A DNA stretch of 64,000 nt from CAYFUR01 sp964346275. GTDB taxonomy: Bacteria > Sumerlaeota > Sumerlaeia > SLMS01. Location: contig CAYFUR010000005.1 of NCBI GenBank assembly GCA_964346275.1, positions 1 through 64,000 on the forward strand, read 5' to 3'. Position numbers and translations under genes: made by a program. Under the pieces are notes generated by a model. That model was not told the DNA's origin. It searched no databases and saw nothing but the letters and a program-made list of their open reading frames with translations. Below, piece by piece: positions 8,574-19,560 of the stretch. The first letter of the stretch is position 1, and each line of letters starts with the position of its first letter.

Positions 8574-8702
8574 GACAGTGTGAACTCCTTGCAGCGGGAA
8601 CAGGGTTATTTGCTTGGCGGGATGCCCCCCGCCCGGCCGCGCCAAGAAACGTTTGCCGGGCAAGGTTTACGGCTCATTCACAATGTTGCCGCGAACACCG
8701 GC

Positions 8703-8744
8703 AAGAAAAAAACGCGGCCCGGGAATGGAAAAATCCCGGGCCGC
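8703..8744 (-). terminator. Rho-independent terminator of enolase
   Basis: 11-bp perfect stem GCGGCCCGGGA/TCCCGGGCCGC (8714-8724 and 8734-8744). Read on the minus strand it is followed by seven T residues (8707-8713 on the complement). It starts 32 nt after the enolase stop. Confidence 0.9.
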
Positions 8745-8776
8745 TCTCGTCGTCTAGACAGGTTGTTTTTCGCCGC

Positions 8777-10066
<1,290 letters not shown>

Positions 10067-10261
10067 AGTATGTAATCCTTCGAAATTGATTTTGAGAGCG
10101 CATTCTTCCGCTGCAGTGGCGGCCAAGAGTCAAACGATTGCAGCCAGCAGGTGTCAATCCCCACTGTTGTCGCCGAACCGCTTCACACACTCCTCTTCCC
10201 CTCGATTTTGTTCTGAGTCCCGGTCTCTGATTCTCTGAATCCTTCGAGGAAGAGGCAGGAA

Positions 10262-10302
10262 GTAAGAAATCCCCCCTCAAAGCCGTCGGGCTTCGAGGGG
10301 GG
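10262..10302 (-). terminator. Terminator of the zinc metallopeptidase gene
   Basis: Stem CCCCCCTC (10271-10278) / GAGGGGGG (10295-10302), with additional pairing of AGCC and GGCT inside. On the minus strand it is followed by ATTTCTTACTT. It lies 30 nt after the peptidase stop. Confidence 0.75.
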
Positions 10303-10332
10303 AATGTGTTTTCCGACGATTAATCCTGGCCG

Positions 10333-11016
10333 TTAGCGCCGTCCGCCAAAGATCAGCGCAGCGAAGTAAAGCAACTGGAAGATCGCCGTGAGAGCCGCGA
10401 CCACATAGGTCAGCGCGGCGGCGTTGAGCACCTTGTTGACACCCTGGGCTTCCTGGCCGTGGGAGATGATGCCATATTCCAGCATCGCCTGTTTCGCTCG
10501 CGACGAGGCGTCGAATTCCACCGGCAAGTTCACGACCTGGAAAAACACCACGGCACCGAAGAAAATGAGACCCACGATCGCCAGGCCCATGGCATTCATG
10601 AACAGCCCGATGATGATCAGGATCAGGCCAAAGTTCGACCCGAAGCCCGCCATCGGCACGGCAGCGTTGCGGATCACCAGCGGCGCGTAATTCTGCGCGT
10701 CCTGGACCGCGTGGCCCGCCTCGTGGCACGCCACCCCCACGGCGGAGACGCTGTCGCTGTCGTGGACGTTCGGCGACAGACGGATCACCTTTTTTCTCGG
10801 ATCGTAATGATCGCTCAGAAAGCCCTGAACGCGCTCTACGCTCACATTATTCAGCCCCGAGCTGCGCAGCATGTGCAGGGCCGCCTCCGCGCCCGTCATT
10901 CCGCTGCTCGTGCGCACCCGCCCGAATTTCTTGAAATTCCCCTGAACGGCGTTCTGAGCCACCATCGAGAGGATCATCAGCAGGATCAGTCCAATGAAAT
11001 AGACACCAATAGGCAT
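10333..11016 (-). CDS. Membrane zinc metallopeptidase (YugP/DUF2268-like, HEAGH)
   Basis: 227-residue membrane peptidase of the YugP type. A first transmembrane helix, YFIGLILLMILSMVA, is followed by a soluble part with DHYDPRKKVIRLSPNVHDSD and the zinc-binding catalytic motif ACHEAGHAVQDA (HExxH). Further hydrophobic helices come next (LILIIIGLFMNAMGLAIVG), then NLPVEFDASSRAKQAM, a conserved segment of this family, and a final helix. Its physiological substrate in bacteria is not established. ATG 11016 has only a weak GAGG upstream. Monocistronic, with a clear terminator. Confidence 0.85.
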   Translation of the reverse strand: MPIGVYFIGLILLMILSMVAQNAVQGNFKKFGRVRTSSGMTGAEAALHMLRSSGLNNVSVERVQGFLSDHYDPRKKVIRLSPNVHDSDSVSAVGVACHEAGHAVQDAQNYAPLVIRNAAVPMAGFGSNFGLILIIIGLFMNAMGLAIVGLIFFGAVVFFQVVNLPVEFDASSRAKQAMLEYGIISHGQEAQGVNKVLNAAALTYVVAALTAIFQLLYFAALIFGGRR

Positions 11017-11369
11017 TGTTGCATTGACCTCAGTTTACTTGATTCGGGCAGCCACGTCTCCTCCGCCCGTTTATCGCAAGCACATGGGATGGAAAAAGCG
11101 TGCCAGCCGAAAGAAAAATCGGATGGCCCCCTTTCCCGGACGGCGCAACGGCAAGGCTGCGACGCAAGCGCCGTCGCAGGGCGCCTGAGCGTCGGCGTCG
11201 CGGCGACTCGCCTGCAACGCTTTTCCGCCGCAAAACCCCTTCAAACCGGGCATTCCAGCGGTTTCGCAGTTGGCAAAGGAATTGAATTAGAAAGGGGCGA
11301 ACGCTGCTCCTGCCGCCATCGTGCGAGCGGGCAGAAAACAGACAACAACTCCCACGGAGGATCACAACA
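11017..11369. other. Intergenic region between metallopeptidase and hsp20 genes
   Basis: 353 nt between divergent genes. It is rich in short CG inverted repeats (around 11150-11220) but I see no RNA gene. No CIRCE element (TTAGCACTC-N9-GAGTGCTAA) is present in front of the hsp20 genes. Promoters for both neighbours must lie here; I could not identify convincing -35/-10 pairs. Confidence 0.4.
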
Positions 11370-11831
11370 ATGAGAACCATGCGACTGTTCGACCCGACCA
11401 GCGAATTCGACGCACTGCGCCGCGAAATCGATCGAGCCTTTTCAACCTTCCGGCCCAACGGAGTTCCCCGGAATGCTTTTCTGCCGGGCCGCAGCCCGCG
11501 CAACTATCCCCAGGTGAACATCGCCGAGGACGAAGACGCGGTCTACATCGAAGCCCTGGCACCGGGGCTGGACGCGGAGAACCTGAATATCACCGTTTTG
11601 CGCAACCAACTGACCATCTCCGGCGAGAAGCTCCCCTTCGGCGAGGACGTCAGCTCGGAGAAAGTCCACCGCACCGAACGCGCAACGGGCCGCTTTGTCC
11701 GCTCCTTCACGCTCCCCACGGAAGTAAAAGACGAGAAGGTCTCCGCTGAATACAAGAGCGGCATCCTCCGCGTGAAGCTGCCCAAGGCCGAAACCGCGAA
11801 ACCCAGGAAAATCGAAGTCGCTGTCGGCTGA
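11370..11831 (+). CDS. Small heat shock protein, Hsp20/alpha-crystallin family
   Basis: 153-residue ATP-independent holdase that binds unfolding proteins. N-terminal MRTMRLFDPTSEFDALRREI is followed by an alpha-crystallin domain from about residue 50: PQVNIAEDEDAVYIEALAPG, LNITVLRNQLTISGEK, and the C-terminal hallmark AEYKSGILRVKLPKAE with the G-x-L motif. A GGAGG site lies 10 nt before the ATG. It is followed 56 nt later by a second hsp20, and a terminator closes the pair, so they are likely co-transcribed and stress induced, although no heat-shock operator was seen. The two proteins diverge from each other, suggesting they form different or mixed oligomers. Confidence 0.93.
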   Translation: MRTMRLFDPTSEFDALRREIDRAFSTFRPNGVPRNAFLPGRSPRNYPQVNIAEDEDAVYIEALAPGLDAENLNITVLRNQLTISGEKLPFGEDVSSEKVHRTERATGRFVRSFTLPTEVKDEKVSAEYKSGILRVKLPKAETAKPRKIEVAVG

Positions 11832-11887
11832 TCGCCCCGGCGTCTCAACCCCATACCGAAACACCATTCCCATTGGAGGTAACAATC

Positions 11888-12289
11888 ATGGCTGAGAACA
11901 CTGTTCCAACCCTGAATGAAGGAAACAACGCTGTCGCAAACCGCGAAGAAACCCGCGAGCCGGAGCGTTTCGTCACGCCCGCCGTGGATATCTATGAAAA
12001 CGGCGAAGGCCTGGTCGTCGTCGCCGACATGCCTGGACTCCAGAAGTCAGACATCGACATCTCCACGGAGAAGGACATCCTCTCCATCAAGGGCAGCGCC
12101 CGCGAGTCCTTCGACCAGGAGTGGGCCTACCAGGAATATGAGCCCGTTGGCTATTATCGCGAGTTCCGCCTGAGCGAAAAGATCGACCAGGAAAACATCC
12201 AGGCGGAATACAAGAATGGGGTTCTGAAGGTGAAACTCCCCTTCGCCGAAGAGCAGAAGCCCAGGAAAATCGACGTCAAAGTCGACTAA
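11888..12289 (+). CDS. Small heat shock protein, Hsp20/alpha-crystallin family (second copy)
   Basis: 133-residue holdase chaperone. After a polar N-terminus the alpha-crystallin domain reads TPAVDIYENGEGLVVVADMP, DIDISTEKDILSIKG, YYREFRLSEKIDQENIQAEY and NGVLKVKLPFAEEQKPRKI. I chose ATG 11888 rather than the in-frame ATG at 11873 because GGAGG lies 8 nt before it. It follows the first hsp20 with 56 nt between and ends just before a strong terminator. Compared with the first copy it has a shorter N-terminal arm, which in this family affects oligomer assembly and client binding. Confidence 0.93.
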   Translation: MAENTVPTLNEGNNAVANREETREPERFVTPAVDIYENGEGLVVVADMPGLQKSDIDISTEKDILSIKGSARESFDQEWAYQEYEPVGYYREFRLSEKIDQENIQAEYKNGVLKVKLPFAEEQKPRKIDVKVD

Positions 12290-12312
12290 GTCCCTCATCT
12301 CCCATCTCAATG

Positions 12313-12350
12313 AAAAGCGGCCCGGCCCGATTCCCGGGCCGCTTTTCTTT
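12313..12350 (+). terminator. Rho-independent terminator of the hsp20 pair
   Basis: 13-bp stem AAAAGCGGCCCGG (12313-12325) / CCGGGCCGCTTTT (12334-12346) followed by CTTTT. Starts 23 nt after the second hsp20 stop. Its core is nearly the same as that of the enolase terminator. Confidence 0.92.
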
Positions 12351-12441
12351 TCCTCTGCGCTTGATCCCCCGGGCGTTGTCCGCTTCCCTCCACAAATCAA
12401 GGCCCCAAGGGGCCGGAACGCTCCGGGAGTCCCATCATCGC

Positions 12442-15400
12442 GTGAACCTCACTTCTCTGAAAAACGCTCTTCTCTGCCTCGTGCTGGCCGCCGCGTCCCT
12501 CGCAGGGGCGGAACCCATTCTTTCGGCGAAACGCCACGGCGGCTTCGCGGCCTCCCCCTGGCTGGATGCCTCCGTGGAGTTCCACCTGGAAGAAGCGGGG
12601 GAAGCCACCGCCCGGTTCTGGATCGAAGTCATGCCGCCAACTCCCGCCGATACGCTCACTGTCCCCGGCAGCGAACGGGAAATCACCGCGGCGCTCGATG
12701 CCGGATCGCACCGCCTCGGCCTCGGGGACAACGGGCAATATATCTGGCTTCTGAACCTTGAGCCCATGTTCGGCTACCGGCTTGCCGGTGAGCTGGAAAC
12801 GCCCACTGGCGAGCAAAAGCTCGGACCGATTCCCATCTCGCCCCCCGCTCTCAGCGAGATCTCTCCCCCGCCCATCGACCCATCTCCGGGCAAGCTCTAC
12901 CGCGTGCGCTATACACTCGGAGGCAAATCCTTCGTCCCAGCGGAAACGCGGCCCTTTCGCTTGCTGGCCGCCCCCGAACGCCCCGGAGAAGCGCCCTTCC
13001 TCTCCGCTCTCAGGGTCGCGACTCATCCCGTCTCCAACAGCCTCGCGGGCCCGCCGGTCCGCGGCAACGGCTACAGGGACTATGACGTCTATATCTCTCT
13101 CCCGGAGTCCTTCGAAGCTGGCGGCGAAATCTGGCAAGGCATGCAATCCGCCGGCGAAGGGCAATACCTGCCCCTCCTCCATCAAGTCGGCTGGTCCGCC
13201 ATCAATCCGGACAAACTGACCTGGCTCAAGTCCATGGAGTGGCGATTCAACTCCTCCCCTTACTCGACCGGCTGGGAGCCCATGGAAGAGGAATCGGAAA
13301 GCGGCTCGGTGACGGCCTACTGGTCCACCGGCCTCACGAAGAAACTCGCGGATCAAATTCGTATAGACGAGGCCTCCCCCGGCATTCCCCGGCGCATCCA
13401 CCGCCTGCGCGTCGAAAGCCGGAACGCGAAAGGCCTGCGCGGCGGCTGGCGCCTGGTGAATCTCTTCCGCGCACCCGAATCCGACGAGGAAAGGCGTTCA
13501 CCCGGCCGCGACTCCCCGGAAAAAGCGCGCGACCTGGCCAATCGCCTCCTGCGCTTCGACGTGATTCTCAGCGCCAATGTTCCCGGAGACCAGATCCCCC
13601 GCCTGCGCTTTGCCGTCGAATCAAACGGCTTTGCCCATGAATATGAAGTGCGAAAGCTGTCTCGACAAGACGGGACAATCCTTCCCACCGGCGAGTTCAC
13701 GCGCGAATCCTTCTACATCGCGCCGCCGCACAACCAGTTGACGCAATCGGGCGAGGAAGCTCTCAAGACACTGAATTTCCAGTTTGAAACGATCGGCCAT
13801 GGCAATGGCGAGGCGGCCGTCAAACAAGTCAACCTGGAGAACCTGACGGTCTGGGAGACGCTCATCGCGGACCTGCCCAGCGGCCCCGGCTATGAGACCC
13901 TCTCCATCAAACAAGACCTTGAGCGCTCGGAGGAGCCCTGGCCAGCGGCCAGCATGCTCCAGGTCAAACCCGGCAGCGAAATCACGACGATCAAGCCTCT
14001 CGCCCCCGAATGCGGCTCCGAACCGAAGGAAACGGAAGGATACTATCTCGCCGATCACGCGGTCTTCCAGGACGACGAGGCCCGCTGGCATCTCTATGGA
14101 ATCTTCAATTCCCTCGAAGGTTTCACGCCCCTGAATGAGGAAGGCCGGTCGCTCGCCAACGGCCCCTACATGGCCGGCTTGATTCACGCCCAGGCCTGCC
14201 GGGCGGGTGCTCCTTTCGACGCCCAGGCATCCGCCGGCCGCGCCGACTGGAAAGGTGCGGCCTTCACGGGCGAAGAGCGCCGCACGGAGGATGTCTTTGT
14301 CGATTTCGACCAGCCCCTGTTCTTCTTCGGCCCCTGGGCTCCTTCAATTATCCGCGTGGGCCGCGAATTCGTCATGTTCTATACAGAGCACGCCCTCAAC
14401 CATCCCGCCAAGCGCCGCGGCTTTGGCTACGCCACCACCAGCTCTCCCGGAGATTCCTCCTCCTGGAAGCCATGGAAACCCGTCGTCCCCGAGCACCGGC
14501 TTGTCTATACGGAAACCCAGGCCAACCGCGCCCGCGATATCTCCATCGAGCGGCGGAAATCGGACGAAGGCGGCGCAACTCGCGATTTTTTCCACGCCGT
14601 CTGGACGGGATACAAGGCCGAGCTGGCCGGAGCGGCGGACGAGGGAACCGGAAAGGTGCTCCACAAGCAGGCCGCCGAAGATCCCCGCCTCCTCTACGAC
14701 GTCCCGAAAGACGAAGAATACATTGTCTATAACGAGCACAACGCCGACTCGGGCCGCATTGATTCCGAATCCGAATCACCCAGCCTGATATACGACCCAG
14801 CCACGGAAATCTTCTATCTCAAAGTCACCAAGAACGGCACCACCTATCCCGGCCACGCCTTCGAAAACGATCTTTTCGTTCTCGACCGCGAGCGGGGTGC
14901 GTTGATCCACGGCGAGATGCTCCAGGGCGACCGGTCGGACCTCATCACCGGCTTTCGCAACCCGGCGGGCTTTGCCGTTCTGGAGCCGTTCGTCTGGGAG
15001 CCTTCCCGCGTTTTTGGCCAGGGTACTTTTCGCTATCGCTACCGCCTGGTCGTCGCCGAACGCGGCGATGAAGAGAAAGGCGCGGGACTCCTCGAGGTCA
15101 ACTGCCTGACCGGAGAGAAGACGCCTTTCGCCGGAGCCGGACCCGGAGCAGGCCATTTGGAAGCCCCCACGGACGTCCTCCGCCTCAATGCCATTCATAT
15201 AGACGACCAGCGCCAACTCGGCCTCATCATCGCCGATGAGGGGAAAAACGGAGAAGGCTTTCTCCACGCCGCCTGGACGCCCTGGGATGAAACTTCGAAA
15301 GCGGACAACGGGCGAATTCTGGAAGGACTCGACCGGCCCCGCGCCCTCTTTTCCACCACCACGGGCCTGACCGGAGCCTCGGCGCTGTTCGGCTCGCCGG

Positions 15401-16392
15401 AACGGGAAAACGTTTTCCGTGTCGAAGCGACCCACAAGGGGCTCTATGCAACACCTCACAACGGCGAGATCATCGTCAGAATCCAGCACCCCGGCGAGCC
15501 CAACGCCGAGCTGCAAGCCTCCTTCTTCACCTATTATCCGGATTTGATCGCCAGTGTCACCGTAGCAACCGATCTCCACGGCGATCCAACCTCCACAGTC
15601 GCCCAAGTGGTCCGCGCCCTGTATGAACATCCCGTGGGCCAGATCAACCTGAAGGCCTCGACCCAGAAGATTTACGCCGATCAGGTCGCCTCAATCGAGC
15701 GCCAGAGGCTCACCGGCGGCCAGGAAGCCCGCACTCTCTATTTCGCCAGCGGCAGCGGCGCGGAATCCACCATCCAGGCGTTGAACATCACGGATCTCCG
15801 CGATCCCGGAGAGCCGTGGCTCATCGCCAGGGCGGACTTCTCCTGGGACCCCGCCGGAATCGTCATTCAAGGCGAGAAGCTCTTTCTTCTGGATGCGGAG
15901 AGCGGGTCGATCTACCAGGGAGACCTCTCCGAGGGGCCTTTGACCATCTCGCGGGACCAGGTTGTGGCCAGCGGACTGGAGGGCGCCGCGTCTTTTTCTG
16001 TTCAGGACGATAAAATCTTTATCAATAAAGCGGGGGGCGTCGCGCGCTTTGATCCCGCCACTGGCGAGGTCCAATCCATCCTTTCCCAGGATATTGGAGA
16101 CGGGACGCCGCTTTCCCGGCCCGTGGATTCGGTGAACCTGAGCTTTGTCGTGGAAGGGATCGACGCCGGTGTGAAGGTATACTGGTCCCGCCAGGATCCC
16201 GAATCGGGCCGCCTGCTGCCTTTTACCGCGGATCGCTATATTGGCTATTTGCCCCACTATGCGAGTGAATTGTCCCGTGATTCGAACCAGCCGGGTGCCC
16301 CTTGGTTTGCCTCGTTCACACGGACAAGCGCCGATGGGGGCTATGGAATCCGGCGCGTCGAGTGGATGCCGGAAATCGGCGGCGGGCAATAG
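12442..16392 (+). CDS. Large exported protein of unknown function, beta-propeller-like segments
   Basis: 1316-residue protein I cannot assign to a family. A signal peptide, LLCLVLAAASLAGAEP, follows GTG 12442, which I prefer to the longer open frame because the signal peptide starts there; the RBS (GGGAG, 12 nt) is moderate. Residues about 25-230 look like all-beta modules. The middle (about 560-790) has blocks such as EGYYLADHAVFQDDEARWHL, APSIIRVGREFVMFYTEHAL and PSLIYDPATEIFYLKVTKNG, reminiscent of five-bladed propeller glycosidases (GH43-like). The C-terminal 200 residues repeat 'value plus label' blades (GEKLFLLDAESGSIYQGDL and DDKIFINKAGGVARFDPATG) as in surface propellers. No catalytic triad is evident. 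Stand-alone, between terminators and infB. Probably a cell-surface or secreted protein. Confidence 0.6.
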   Translation: MNLTSLKNALLCLVLAAASLAGAEPILSAKRHGGFAASPWLDASVEFHLEEAGEATARFWIEVMPPTPADTLTVPGSEREITAALDAGSHRLGLGDNGQYIWLLNLEPMFGYRLAGELETPTGEQKLGPIPISPPALSEISPPPIDPSPGKLYRVRYTLGGKSFVPAETRPFRLLAAPERPGEAPFLSALRVATHPVSNSLAGPPVRGNGYRDYDVYISLPESFEAGGEIWQGMQSAGEGQYLPLLHQVGWSAINPDKLTWLKSMEWRFNSSPYSTGWEPMEEESESGSVTAYWSTGLTKKLADQIRIDEASPGIPRRIHRLRVESRNAKGLRGGWRLVNLFRAPESDEERRSPGRDSPEKARDLANRLLRFDVILSANVPGDQIPRLRFAVESNGFAHEYEVRKLSRQDGTILPTGEFTRESFYIAPPHNQLTQSGEEALKTLNFQFETIGHGNGEAAVKQVNLENLTVWETLIADLPSGPGYETLSIKQDLERSEEPWPAASMLQVKPGSEITTIKPLAPECGSEPKETEGYYLADHAVFQDDEARWHLYGIFNSLEGFTPLNEEGRSLANGPYMAGLIHAQACRAGAPFDAQASAGRADWKGAAFTGEERRTEDVFVDFDQPLFFFGPWAPSIIRVGREFVMFYTEHALNHPAKRRGFGYATTSSPGDSSSWKPWKPVVPEHRLVYTETQANRARDISIERRKSDEGGATRDFFHAVWTGYKAELAGAADEGTGKVLHKQAAEDPRLLYDVPKDEEYIVYNEHNADSGRIDSESESPSLIYDPATEIFYLKVTKNGTTYPGHAFENDLFVLDRERGALIHGEMLQGDRSDLITGFRNPAGFAVLEPFVWEPSRVFGQGTFRYRYRLVVAERGDEEKGAGLLEVNCLTGEKTPFAGAGPGAGHLEAPTDVLRLNAIHIDDQRQLGLIIADEGKNGEGFLHAAWTPWDETSKADNGRILEGLDRPRALFSTTTGLTGASALFGSPERENVFRVEATHKGLYATPHNGEIIVRIQHPGEPNAELQASFFTYYPDLIASVTVATDLHGDPTSTVAQVVRALYEHPVGQINLKASTQKIYADQVASIERQRLTGGQEARTLYFASGSGAESTIQALNITDLRDPGEPWLIARADFSWDPAGIVIQGEKLFLLDAESGSIYQGDLSEGPLTISRDQVVASGLEGAASFSVQDDKIFINKAGGVARFDPATGEVQSILSQDIGDGTPLSRPVDSVNLSFVVEGIDAGVKVYWSRQDPESGRLLPFTADRYIGYLPHYASELSRDSNQPGAPWFASFTRTSADGGYGIRRVEWMPEIGGGQ

Positions 16393-16672
16393 TCTCAGTA
16401 GCGGCTTTCCAAAGCCCGGGGCTTTGGCATGGATACAGCTCCCTTTGAGAGTTGTCTTTGCGCGGCAATCACGGGAGTCGAGCGGCCGCCGGGTGCGGAT
16501 ATAGTGCTTGACGGGAGGCCAGCGGGCTGTGTCATTTTCCCCGGCGCGAAGGGACAGCCCCTCGAAGGGGAAGGGCATGCGCAATCCCTCCTCAAGCCGG
16601 GCTTTTTGAAATTATATTTGGTGAACCGGCGAAACCTTTCGCGAGACGCCGGTAGGTCACGACGGAGTTTCT
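16393..16672. promoter_or_regulatory. Intergenic region upstream of infB
   Basis: 280 nt. A hairpin CCAAAGCC-CGG-GGCTTTGG (16409-16427) lies just after the preceding stop and may end that transcript, but it lacks a T-run. An AT-rich patch around 16608-16622 is the likeliest promoter -10 region for infB; no convincing -35 was found. GGAG stands 6 nt before the infB ATG. Confidence 0.35.
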
Positions 16673-19497
16673 ATGCAGATTAAGCAGGTAGCAGAGCTTC
16701 TTGGTGTCGACAAGAAAGATGTTATCGCGGAGGTGGAAGACCATCGCGATGAATTTGTCTCCCAAGGACATAAGATAGCCAAGAAGCTTACCGCGGCCAG
16801 TGCCCTCGACGAGGCACTTGTCCGCCATATTCTTGCGAACTTCGACCGCCGCAAGCAGGAAGAGCTGAAGAAAGAGAAGGCTCTCCAGGACCGCCGCGAG
16901 CGCGAAGAAGCGGAACGCCGCCGCGCCGCGGAACAGATGAAGCGCAAGCAGGAAGAGGAAGAACGCAAGCAACGCGAAGAAGCTGCCCGCAAGGCGGCGC
17001 AGGTGGAAATTGCGCGCCGCCAGGCCGAAATGGCCCGTCAGCGCGAGGAATCCGAACGCCGCAGCAAAGAGACTCCCGCTCCCGCGGCTCCCCCCGCCGC
17101 GGAAACGCCCGCTCCTCCCCCCCCACAGGCACAGGAGCAGAAACCGATACCCGCACAGCAACAGCCCGCTTCCAGGCCCCAACACCAGCGGCCCGCAGCC
17201 AGGGCGGAGCAACCGCCCAAGCAGAAAGAGGAGAAGCCCGCGCCGGGCAAAGGCGTGGCTGCTTTCCTGGAAAAGGGGCTCGAACCCACCGTTACCGACG
17301 ATTACAAACGCCAGCGCCGCACGCGTCCCGCCAAGGAAAAGGCCAAGGAGCGGGAAGAACCGCGCGATACGCGTCCCCGCCGCAAGGGGCCGCCCCCCTC
17401 GGACGGCCGTCGGCGTTTCCGCCCCAGCCAGATCTTCAATGTCGAACAGGACGATCGCCGTGGCAAAGGCGCCGGCAAACGAAAAGGACCGGACAGAAGG
17501 CGCGACTCGGGCTACGGCGCGAAGAAACCCGAGGCGCCGAAGGTCATTAAGCTTGTGGGTGACTTCACCGTCGGCCAGTTCGCAGAGAAAACCGGCATCG
17601 GCATGAACGAGGTCATGAAGAAGCTCATTCAAATGGGCCAGATGCTCACCGTGAATGCCCTGATGGAGCCAGACCTCGCCGAAGAGCTGGCACTGGAGTT
17701 TGAAATCGAAATCGAACTGGTTCGCGAAACCGACGAAGCTGATGTGGAGAAATACGTGAAGATCGAAGAGAAGGACGTGAAGTTGACCCCGCGTCCGCCG
17801 GTTGTCACCGTCATGGGCCACGTCGACCACGGAAAGACCTCGCTGCTCGACCGGATTCGCCAGGCGGATGTCGCCTCTTCGGAATATGGCGGTATCACCC
17901 AGCATATCGGCGCCTACAACGTGCAGACGCAGAAGGGCGACATCGTCTTTCTGGACACTCCGGGCCACGAAGCTTTCACGGAAATGCGTTCCCGCGGAGC
18001 CACCGTCACCGACCTGGTGATTCTGGTGGTGGCGGCGAATGACAGCGTCATGCCCCAGACGGTGGAGGCGATCAACCACGCCAAGGCAGCGGGCGTCCCC
18101 ATTCTTGTCGCCCTCAACAAGACCGACATCGAGGGGGCTAACCCCGACCGTGTGAAGCAGGATCTCATGCGCCACGAGCTGGTTCCCGAGGAATACGGCG
18201 GCGACACCGTCGTGGTGCCCGTTTCCGCCATTACGGGGAGTGGTATCGATGACCTGCTCGAGTATATCGCGCTTCAGACGGACATGCTGGAACTGAGCGC
18301 CAACCCCGCGCGTAACGCCCTTGGCGCCGTGATCGAGTCCAACATTGATCCCAACCGCGGCGCCCTGGCCACGATCCTGGTTCAGGAAGGCACGCTGAAG
18401 ATCGGCGATCACTTCATCTGCGGCACCGAGTATGGCCGCGTGCGCGCCATGCGCGATGAACGTGGCAAGGATGTGGAAGCGGCGGGTCCCGCAACGCCGG
18501 TGGAGATTCTCGGCCTGCGCGGCAGCCCGGAAGCAGGCGAGCAATTCGTCGTCGTGCCCACGGAAGCGGAAGCGCGGGACATCGCGGAGCGCCGCATGTC
18601 GCGCCGCAAGGTTCGCAAGGTTGTCGGCAAACAGCATTTGACGCTGGACAACCTGGCCGAACAGATGACCGAAGACGACATCCTCACGCTGAACCTGATC
18701 GTCAAAGGCGACGTTCAGGGCTCTGTCGAAGCGATCATTCAGGCGCTTTACAGAATCAAGAGCGACAAGGTCGCCATCAAGGTCCTGCACTCGGGCGTGG
18801 GCGCTGTTTCCCAGGCCGATGTCCAACTCGCCGATGCCTCGGAAGCGATTATCCTCGCTTTCAATGTCAACGTGGCCCCCGCGGCACGCGACGCCTCGGA
18901 AGAAATGGGCGTTGAAATCCGCAGCTACCAGGTGATCTACGCTCTTCTCGAAGATATCGAGAAGGCGATGGTCGGCATGCTCGAGCCGGAATACGAAGAG
19001 AAGGAAGAAGGCCGCGCCAAGGTGCTGCAGATCTTCAAGGTTTCGAAGGTCGGCACGATTGCCGGTTGTTTCGTGGAAGAAGGAAACGTGGCGATCAATC
19101 ACTATGCGCGACTGATACGTGACGGCTCGGTGATCTGGCGTGGGAAACTGGAATCCCTGCGCCGCGTGAAAGACAACGTGCGCCAGGTTGTTGCAGGCCT
19201 GGAATGCGGAATCAGCCTGAAGGGCTATAACGACGTGAAGGAAGGCGACGAAATCGAGACCTATTCCCTCGTCGAACANNNNNNNNNNNNNNNNNNNNNN
19301 NNNNNNNNNNNNNNNNNNNNNNNNNNNNNNNNNNNNNNNNNNNNNNNNNNNNNNNNNNNNNNNNNNNNNNNNNNNNNNGCTATAACGACGTGAAGGAAGG
19401 CGACGAAATCGAGACCTATTCCCTCGTCGAACAAAAAGCCTCACTCATCGTCGAGCCGGAAAAAGAGAAGCAGGAAAAGGCCGAAACGATGAGCTAG
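16673..19497 (+). CDS. infB: Translation initiation factor IF-2 (split by an artefactual N gap)
   Basis: GTPase that brings initiator tRNA to the 30S subunit and promotes subunit joining. Residues 1-55 form the IF2-N helical module (MQIKQVAELLGVDKKDVIAE). Next come a long charged Lys/Glu/Arg coiled coil and a Pro/Ala-rich linker (55-300), and a second IF2-N-like module (LVGDFTVGQFAEKTG). The G domain follows with P-loop VTVMGHVDHGKTSLLDRI, DTPGHEAFTEMRSRG and NKTD, then IF2 domains II-IV with VKGDVQGSVEAI, ending in KVSKVGTIAGCFVEEGNVAI. Sequence before and after the N run (19279-19378) contains the same 55 nt. Removing one copy and the N restores one frame ending ...LIVEPEKEKQEKAETMS at TAG 19495-19497. 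GGAG precedes the ATG by 6 nt. nusA, rimP and rbfA, its usual neighbours, are absent. Confidence 0.95.
19224..19433. repeat. 55-nt direct duplication flanking the N gap (assembly artefact)
   Basis: Positions 19224-19278 and 19379-19433 are identical over 55 nt. This is what two contigs sharing one terminal k-mer of a de Bruijn assembly (k=55) look like when scaffolded with 100 N. It is not a biological repeat. Confidence 0.92.
19279..19378. other. Assembly gap (100 N) inside infB
   Basis: Exactly 100 N between the two copies of the 55-nt overlap; the real sequence is most probably continuous with no gap. Confidence 0.95.
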
Positions 19498-19525
19498 TCC
19501 GGCTCATCCAAAACCCAACCAAACC

Positions 19526-19557
19526 AAAGGCGCTTCCCGCGAGGACGCGCCTTTTTT
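19526..19557 (+). terminator. Rho-independent terminator of infB
   Basis: Stem AAAGGCGC (19526-19533) / GCGCCTTT (19547-19554) running into six T residues (19552-19557), 28 nt after the infB stop and directly in front of the convergent NadR-like gene. Confidence 0.85.
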
Positions 19558-19560
19558 CTA

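Noticed and set aside
11286..11369. CIRCE-type heat-shock operator in front of the hsp20 genes
   Set aside because: No TTAGCACTC/GAGTGCTAA pair present; regulation cannot be assigned.
16592..19444. 950-codon open frame antisense to infB
   Set aside because: Mirror of a GC-rich gene; no recognisable motifs, while the opposite strand carries all IF-2 motifs.
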